A stretch of 64,000 nt of DNA from Mixta theicola (lineage in GTDB: Bacteria > Pseudomonadota > Gammaproteobacteria > Enterobacterales > Enterobacteriaceae): contig NZ_NWUO01000006.1 of assembly GCF_002895925.1 (NCBI RefSeq), positions 1 to 64,000 of the forward strand, in the 5' to 3' direction. A program made the translations under genes and the position numbers. The notes beneath the pieces were generated by a model. The model did no database searches. It had not been told where the DNA came from and saw only the letters and a list, made by a program, of their open reading frames with translations. Below are positions 59,468 to 64,000 of the stretch, piece after piece. Position 1 is the first letter of the stretch. Every line of letters starts with the position of its first letter.

Positions 59468-60591
59468 GCTTCACCACGGCGGTAGGGCAGCGCGTGACGC
59501 GCGTCCTCCGCCCAGGCCAGAATATCCGCCTGCTCCTGCTGTAAAAAATCGCCTACCGCCGCGCGTAGTCCCTCATGGCGCAGCCAGTGCCATGAGCGGG
59601 TAATGGTTGGCTCAAACCCGCGCACCAGCTTATGCTCGCCCTGGGCGCCCGCGTCGAAATGGCGCAGGCCGTGCGCAATGGCATAGTCCATTCCCTGCCA
59701 GAAGCAGGTCTCGAAATGCAGCCGGTCAAACTCCGCCAGACAGCCCCAATAACGGCCATACAGCGTATCGTCGCCGATCAGGCTGAACGCCATCGCCACC
59801 GGCTGCCTCTCCCGCTGAGCCAATACCACCCGAATCGCCTCCGGCATTCGCTCCGCCAGCAGGCTGAAAAATTCACGCGTCAAATAGGGCCGCCGCCCGC
59901 GCACCGCGTAGGTATTGGCGTAACAGGTATATACAAAATCCCAGCGGGCTTCATTCAGCTCGCCGCCGCTGAGCCAGTGAAAGGTAATACCGTTGGCGGC
60001 AACCTGCTCGCGCTCTTTACGGATCTGCTTGCGCTTGCGCGACATCAACGTATCGAGAAAATCCTGAAAGTCGCGGTAGCCGGGATTATGCCAGTGATAC
60101 TGGCAGCCGGTGCGTGATAGCCAGCCGGGATGCGCCGCCAACAGCGTATCGCTACGCGCATCGGTAAAGTTAATGTGGGCGCCGGAGAAACCTCGCCGGG
60201 CCAGCGCATCGGGCAATTCTTCCAGCAACGCCGTCAGCGCCGACGCTTCGCCCAGCAGACGCGGCCCGCTGACCGGGCTGAACGGAACCGCTCCCAGCCA
60301 TTTGGGATAATAGGGAATACCGGCACGATGACAGGCATCCGCCCAGCTGTGATCGAAGACATATTCGCCCCAGGAATGGCTTTTTTGATAGCCCGGCAGC
60401 GCCGCACGCAGCCGGCCCTGTTCGAAAGCGACCAGATGCGCCGGTTGCCAGCCGCTGTCTGCGCCCACGCTGCCGCTCTCTTCCAGCGAACGCAGAAAGG
60501 CGTAACGTAAAAACGGATTGTTCTCAGGCAGTAGCGCATCCCAGTCGGCGGCAGAAACGGCGGCAAGCGAAGAGAGAAAGGAGAACGACAT
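59464..60591 (-). CDS. FemAB/GNAT-like protein (PF04339-type peptidogalycan biosynthesis)
   Basis: 375 residues. The tandem acyltransferase fold is indicated by NPFLRYAFLRSLEESGSVG at the start, the central SRKRKQIRKEREQVAANGIT, the YANTYAVRGRRPYLTREFF segment and GRYWGCLAEFDRLHFETCF. The family is annotated as peptidogalycan or N-acyltransferase-like, without a proven reaction. It is convergent with the ABC exporter with overlapping stop codons. Confidence 0.88.
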   Translation of the reverse strand: MSFSFLSSLAAVSAADWDALLPENNPFLRYAFLRSLEESGSVGADSGWQPAHLVAFEQGRLRAALPGYQKSHSWGEYVFDHSWADACHRAGIPYYPKWLGAVPFSPVSGPRLLGEASALTALLEELPDALARRGFSGAHINFTDARSDTLLAAHPGWLSRTGCQYHWHNPGYRDFQDFLDTLMSRKRKQIRKEREQVAANGITFHWLSGGELNEARWDFVYTCYANTYAVRGRRPYLTREFFSLLAERMPEAIRVVLAQRERQPVAMAFSLIGDDTLYGRYWGCLAEFDRLHFETCFWQGMDYAIAHGLRHFDAGAQGEHKLVRGFEPTITRSWHWLRHEGLRAAVGDFLQQEQADILAWAEDARHALPYRRGEA

Positions 60592-60667
60592 CAGCAGGCT
60601 CCGACAGATGGCGGGCGAGCCGTAAACCGGCCGCCCGATAGTGAAACGTCACCTTAGCATATTCGGC

Positions 60668-61432
60668 TTAATCGCTGTCTTCACGCAGATTCAGCGCCAG
60701 CGCGCTGGCGGGATCGAACAACGACAGGCTTTCAATCTGGTCGAGCAGGATCACCTTACGAAAATCGAGCGCCGACTGCGGCTCTGACGTCAGGCTAATA
60801 TCGTGTTTAGCGTACCAGGCGCTGTAGTTATGCTCCACCACCAGATCGAGATTATTTCTGTCACGGTAGCCGCTCAGCATCGGTATTACCACCACGTTAT
60901 TGGCTTCGGCGCTGTCGAAAGAAGAGGACATAATCATGCCGATATAGATGCGGCGGGAGGTCAGGGTAATCCACGCCAGCTCGCCGCCATCCATACACTG
61001 ATAAAGCAGGTGCTCTACGCCGTTGGTGCGTGAAAGTACATTATAAAGCTCGCGGCGACCGTGTCCGTCAAGCCGCGCGCTGCCCGCCCAGTTAGAGCGA
61101 TAAAGGCAAAACAGCACGGCAAAGGTCAGCATAATTACCACCGGCGCCTGGATGCCGAGAAAGCTCCAGTTCATAAATTCGATATGGTAGCGGTGGTGTT
61201 CGGAGCCAAAATATTGCGGCAGTTCATTCATCACCGCTGAGGTGGTCAGCAGCAGCAGCCAGATAATCGCGGTAGCAATTACGCCCTGAATAACGAAAAT
61301 ACAGCCATAAAGCGCGACCAGGAAATAGACGTCCCAGCCAAAGGTACGTTTAAATTTGAAGCGCGTAGAGAGATCGCGGCTGCTGTACCAGTAGCCGCAA
61401 ACCATCAGCACCATAAATATTGCGGTTCCCAT
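60668..61432 (-). CDS. Membrane protein of unknown function
   Basis: 254 residues with an N-terminal half of membrane helices (MGTAIFMVLMVCGYW; YFLVALYGCIFVIQGVIATA; AIIWLLLLTTSAV; APVVIMLTFAVLFCLY) and a soluble cytoplasmic C-terminal half rich in charged residues (from about residue 118). No family is recognised. The 65-residue gene at 61434 lies one base upstream, so both are cotranscribed. Strong coding bias; C-terminal Glu/Asp-rich tail. Confidence 0.8.
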   Translation of the reverse strand: MGTAIFMVLMVCGYWYSSRDLSTRFKFKRTFGWDVYFLVALYGCIFVIQGVIATAIIWLLLLTTSAVMNELPQYFGSEHHRYHIEFMNWSFLGIQAPVVIMLTFAVLFCLYRSNWAGSARLDGHGRRELYNVLSRTNGVEHLLYQCMDGGELAWITLTSRRIYIGMIMSSSFDSAEANNVVVIPMLSGYRDRNNLDLVVEHNYSAWYAKHDISLTSEPQSALDFRKVILLDQIESLSLFDPASALALNLREDSD

Positions 61433-61433
61433 C

Positions 61434-61631
61434 TTATGCCCTCTTTAACGCCTCGACGTGGCGGGCAAAATCCTTCTGCACCTCTTTGCTGTGAATATTA
61501 ACCATCGCGCTGCCATTTTCATCGATTACGATGCGATCGCCATCGTCAATCGAATCCTGGACATCGTCCTGAGACAGAACCTGCAGTAGCTTTTCAGGGC
61601 TGGTAAATAATGAACGAATCAGCTTTAGCAT
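61434..61631 (-). CDS. Small acidic protein, partner of the membrane protein
   Basis: 65 residues, start ATG 61631 with AGGAGG six bases upstream (an in-frame GTG precedes it). It is rich in Asp/Glu (LSQDDVQDSIDDGDRIVIDE) with a basic C-terminal helix (KEVQKDFARHVEALKRA). The family is not recognised. Only a single base separates it from the membrane gene, so it is the first gene of a two-gene operon. Confidence 0.7.
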   Translation of the reverse strand: MLKLIRSLFTSPEKLLQVLSQDDVQDSIDDGDRIVIDENGSAMVNIHSKEVQKDFARHVEALKRA

Positions 61632-61906
61632 CACTTTCCTCCTTTGCCCTTAAGTGTAGGAAGGGATAGCCGTTTTGGGGCGGGATCTGTCTGAATCAGA
61701 CAGCGCAACGGCAAAAAAACGCGCGGCGTTCTGCACGGTTAACCGCCTATTTTCTTCGGCCACGGTCGCAGGGCGGCGTCAGTTTTTTGATAAGCCTGTC
61801 GCGGGCCGCACCGCCCACGCTGCCGAAAAGCGACCACGAAGCGCTGAAATAACTTCACAAAGCTTCGGTTATACTGAGCGTCTTGTTAATCAACTGACTG
61901 GATTGT
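61632..61906. other. Divergent region before yqhA
   Basis: About 275 bases between the unknown two-gene operon and yqhA. No hairpin or operator is recognised; it should carry both promoters. Confidence 0.4.
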
Positions 61907-62410
61907 ATGGAACGTTTCACCGAAAACCTGATGTATGCATCGCGCTGGCTGCTGGCACCGGTTTATATTGGCCTGTCGCTGGGTCTGCTGGCGCTGACGA
62001 TTAAGTTTTTCCAGGAAATTATCCATCTGCTGCCCAATATTCTGGATATTGCGGAAAACGATCTGATTCTGCTGCTGCTGTCTCTGGTGGATATGACGCT
62101 GGTCGGCGGCCTGCTGGTCATGGTGATGCTTTCCGGCTATGAGAACTTTGTTTCTAAGCTCGATATTGACGAGCATAAAGAGAAACTGAGCTGGCTGGGG
62201 AAAATGGATTCCGGTTCGCTGAAAAACAAGGTGGCGGCATCAATCGTGGCGATCTCCTCGATTCATCTGCTGCGGGTGTTTATGGAAGCGCGCCATGTCC
62301 CCAATGATAAGCTGATGTGGTACGTGATTATTCATCTGACCTTTGTTTTCTCCGCGTTTTTAATGGGCTGGCTTGATTTCATTACGCGTCAGGATAAGAA
62401 AAAACAGTGA
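61907..62410 (+). CDS. yqhA: YqhA-family (UPF0114) inner-membrane protein
   Basis: 167 residues (E. coli 164) with three to four membrane helices. The conserved N-terminus [40 protein letters not shown] in the middle and [20 protein letters not shown] are diagnostic. Function unknown; the E. coli protein is a non-essential membrane protein. It ends with QDKKKQ. A good terminator follows. Confidence 0.93.
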   Translation: MERFTENLMYASRWLLAPVYIGLSLGLLALTIKFFQEIIHLLPNILDIAENDLILLLLSLVDMTLVGGLLVMVMLSGYENFVSKLDIDEHKEKLSWLGKMDSGSLKNKVAASIVAISSIHLLRVFMEARHVPNDKLMWYVIIHLTFVFSAFLMGWLDFITRQDKKKQ

Positions 62411-62449
62411 TTGTCGGCTTCTTTGCTGAACCTGTTTATTGTTGTCCTG

Positions 62450-62474
62450 AAGCCATGTCCGGCATGGCTTTTTT
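62450..62474 (+). terminator. Terminator of yqhA
   Basis: AAGCCATG (62450-62457), loop TCCGG, CATGGCTT (62463-62470), then TTTT and G-rich DNA. Confidence 0.85.
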
Positions 62475-62620
62475 GGGCGCGCATCCGCCCGGCATGGCGT
62501 CTTAACGGCACTGCCGGGCGTCCCGTCTGTTGTGCCACCGACAGCAGAGCATTTCCCCGCGTCAGCCAGCAAAATATGCCAGGCTTAATCCATTCAGTCT
62601 GTGATTATCACGGGAGTAAT

Positions 62621-64000
62621 ATGGATTTCCTTGCGTGGACCGCCACCAGCGGCGGGTTACTATTAATAATGTCTTTAGCATCGGGCTGGATCCATCGCGG
62701 CCCGGTGACCTCTTTCGGCCTGTTTCTGCTGATTGGCATTTTGTTTGGACCCTGGGTACTCAATTTTGTCACGCTCGATCTCTTAAGCCATCCCGACCTG
62801 ACGGCGCACATTACTGAAATCACCATGGCTGCCTCGCTGTTTATTACCGGCCTGAAGCTGCGCCTGCCGCTAAAGTTCGCCAACTGGCGCGATGGGATAC
62901 TGCTGGCATTTCCCGCCATGCTATTGACGGTGCTGGGAATGATGCTGGTTATCCATCTGGTTACCGGATTTTCCTGGCCGCTGTCGCTGGCGTTTGCGGC
63001 AATTATCGCGCCGACGGACCCGGTGCTGGCCAGCCTGATTTCCGTCAGCCATGCGGGCGATGACGATGCGCTGCGCGTCGCGCTCTCCAGCGAGGCGGGA
63101 TTAAACGACGGCTCGGCGCTGCCGCTGCTGATGCTGGCGCTGCTACTGTTACATAACGACACCCCGTTTTCTGCCGATCTGCTTGGCCACTGGCTGGCAA
63201 AAGATGTGCTGTGGGCGATCGGAATGGGCGCGCTGATTGGCTACAGTTTTGGCCGCCTGATTGGCGTTCTGGCGACCCGGCTGCGCAGCGTGAATAGCGA
63301 TACCGCCCCGAACGATTTTCTGGCGCTGGCGCTGATCGCCATTTCCTATGCGTCGGCGCAGTATGTCGATGCATCCGGCTTTCTGGCGGCCTTTGCGGCG
63401 GGCGTAGGGCTACGCCACGCTGAGATCTACGTGGTGCGGACTTTCCCGCCGGAGCAGCTGCCGAAAGGCGAGAGCATCCCGCCTGCGGAAGTGCTGGTTA
63501 ATCCCAACCAGCGTCATATGCAGCAGGATTACGATCCGGCGCACTCGGTAGGGCTGGTGGTGGGCGATGCGCTATCGTTTGGCGATACGGTTGAACGCCT
63601 GCTGGCGGCGCTGATGGTGGTGGTGCTGGGCGTAACGCTGGCGCTGCACTGGAACAGCACCGGCCTGCTGCTGGCGGCTATCCTGTTCCTGATTATTCGA
63701 CCGCTGGCGATATGGCTGGCCACCATCGGCACCGGCATTCCTTTCTGGCGGCGCATATTGATTGGCTGGCTGGGTATTCGCGGCATCGGCAGTATTAACT
63801 ATATCGCTTACGCCTGGGTCCACGGGATGACCGGACCGCAGGCCGATGCGATGGTGGATATGGCGTTAACGCTGGTCGTCGCCAGCGTGGTGATCCACGG
63901 CATTACGGTGACGCCGCTGCTTAACCGCCGCCAGGCCTGGCAGCAGGCGCGACATAAAGCGGAAGAAGAAAAACAAAGGGAGGAACAGGCGCGGCGGGAA
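62621..64000 (+). CDS. CPA1-family monovalent cation/proton antiporter (3' end outside window)
   Basis: 460 codons are visible and the frame is open at base 64000, so the gene continues. Start ATG 62621 (MDFLAWTATSGGLLLIMSLA) has GGGAG just upstream. Multiple membrane helices. The ion site of CPA1/NhaP-type antiporters is present as APTDPVLASLIS and SEAGLNDGSALPLL (both conserved Asp). The visible C-terminus becomes hydrophilic and charged (RHKAEEEKQREEQARRE), the start of a cytoplasmic tail. Likely Na+ or K+/H+ exchange for pH and salt homeostasis. Confidence 0.9.
   Translation, partial: MDFLAWTATSGGLLLIMSLASGWIHRGPVTSFGLFLLIGILFGPWVLNFVTLDLLSHPDLTAHITEITMAASLFITGLKLRLPLKFANWRDGILLAFPAMLLTVLGMMLVIHLVTGFSWPLSLAFAAIIAPTDPVLASLISVSHAGDDDALRVALSSEAGLNDGSALPLLMLALLLLHNDTPFSADLLGHWLAKDVLWAIGMGALIGYSFGRLIGVLATRLRSVNSDTAPNDFLALALIAISYASAQYVDASGFLAAFAAGVGLRHAEIYVVRTFPPEQLPKGESIPPAEVLVNPNQRHMQQDYDPAHSVGLVVGDALSFGDTVERLLAALMVVVLGVTLALHWNSTGLLLAAILFLIIRPLAIWLATIGTGIPFWRRILIGWLGIRGIGSINYIAYAWVHGMTGPQADAMVDMALTLVVASVVIHGITVTPLLNRRQAWQQARHKAEEEKQREEQARRE

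Noticed and set aside
1-64000. tRNA, rRNA, CRISPR arrays, complete insertion sequences or prophage
   Set aside because: No cloverleaf, regular repeat-spacer pattern, transposase or integrase was found by reading; the recombined-looking places are small gene remnants only.

Overview
This window is chromosomal DNA from an enterobacterium. Between about 1.7 and 40 kb the gene order dppABCDF - bcsGFE/bcsRQABZC - pdeK(yhjK) - dctA - yhjJ - kdgK - pdeH(yhjH) - yhjG - yhjE - yhjD - LysR follows the Escherichia coli dpp-bcs-yhj segment. Moderately divergent proteins, several inserted genes and the different right-hand part suggest a member of the Erwiniaceae (Pantoea, Mixta or Erwinia type). That assignment is inference from gene content, not from a marker gene.

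Layout. 1-1.05 kb: end of a pesticin-type lysozyme toxin reading frame broken by one in-frame TGA, then an AT-rich secreted LprI-like protein that is probably its immunity partner. 1.05-7.5 kb: long leader and the dppABCDF dipeptide ABC importer. 7.9-9 kb: a soluble chemoreceptor with a zinc-binding CZB domain. 9.1-23.2 kb: a complete cellulose (probably phosphoethanolamine-cellulose) system, with bcsG-bcsF-bcsE on the minus strand and bcsR-bcsQ-bcsA-bcsB-bcsZ-bcsC on the plus strand. 23.3-25.3 kb: the EAL phosphodiesterase PdeK. 25.4-25.8 kb: an orphan HigA antitoxin preceded by only the last codons of a HigB-like toxin. 26-36 kb: dctA, yhjJ, an esterase, a small membrane protein, a glutathione transferase, kdgK, pdeH and the AsmA-like yhjG. 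36-40.4 kb: a secreted unknown, the MFS carrier YhjE, YhjD, a LysR regulator and a decayed short-chain dehydrogenase.

40.5-48 kb: PhzF-like isomerase, a second glutathione transferase, divergent MocR regulator and LysE exporter, then phosphoketolase divergent from a DASS-type anion transporter. 48.2-51.5 kb: malate:quinone oxidoreductase, two tandem periplasmic OB-fold proteins and a small membrane protein. 51.7-57.5 kb: an AzuC-like 25-residue protein with its own promoter and a CRP-like site, an alpha/beta hydrolase coupled to an unknown 463-residue protein, stress proteins YciF and YciG, and a fluoride riboswitch in front of the fluoride channel gene crcB. 57.6-64 kb: a YpfH-type esterase, an ABC exporter, a FemAB/GNAT-like protein, an unknown two-gene membrane operon, YqhA and a CPA1 cation/proton antiporter cut by the window end.

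Common theme: c-di-GMP signalling. BcsA (PilZ) and BcsE (GIL) are receptors, and two EAL phosphodiesterases (PdeK, PdeH) are encoded close by. PdeK sits right beside the cellulose operon, so second-messenger removal and cellulose output are physically linked. No rRNA, tRNA, CRISPR array, prophage or complete insertion sequence was seen.
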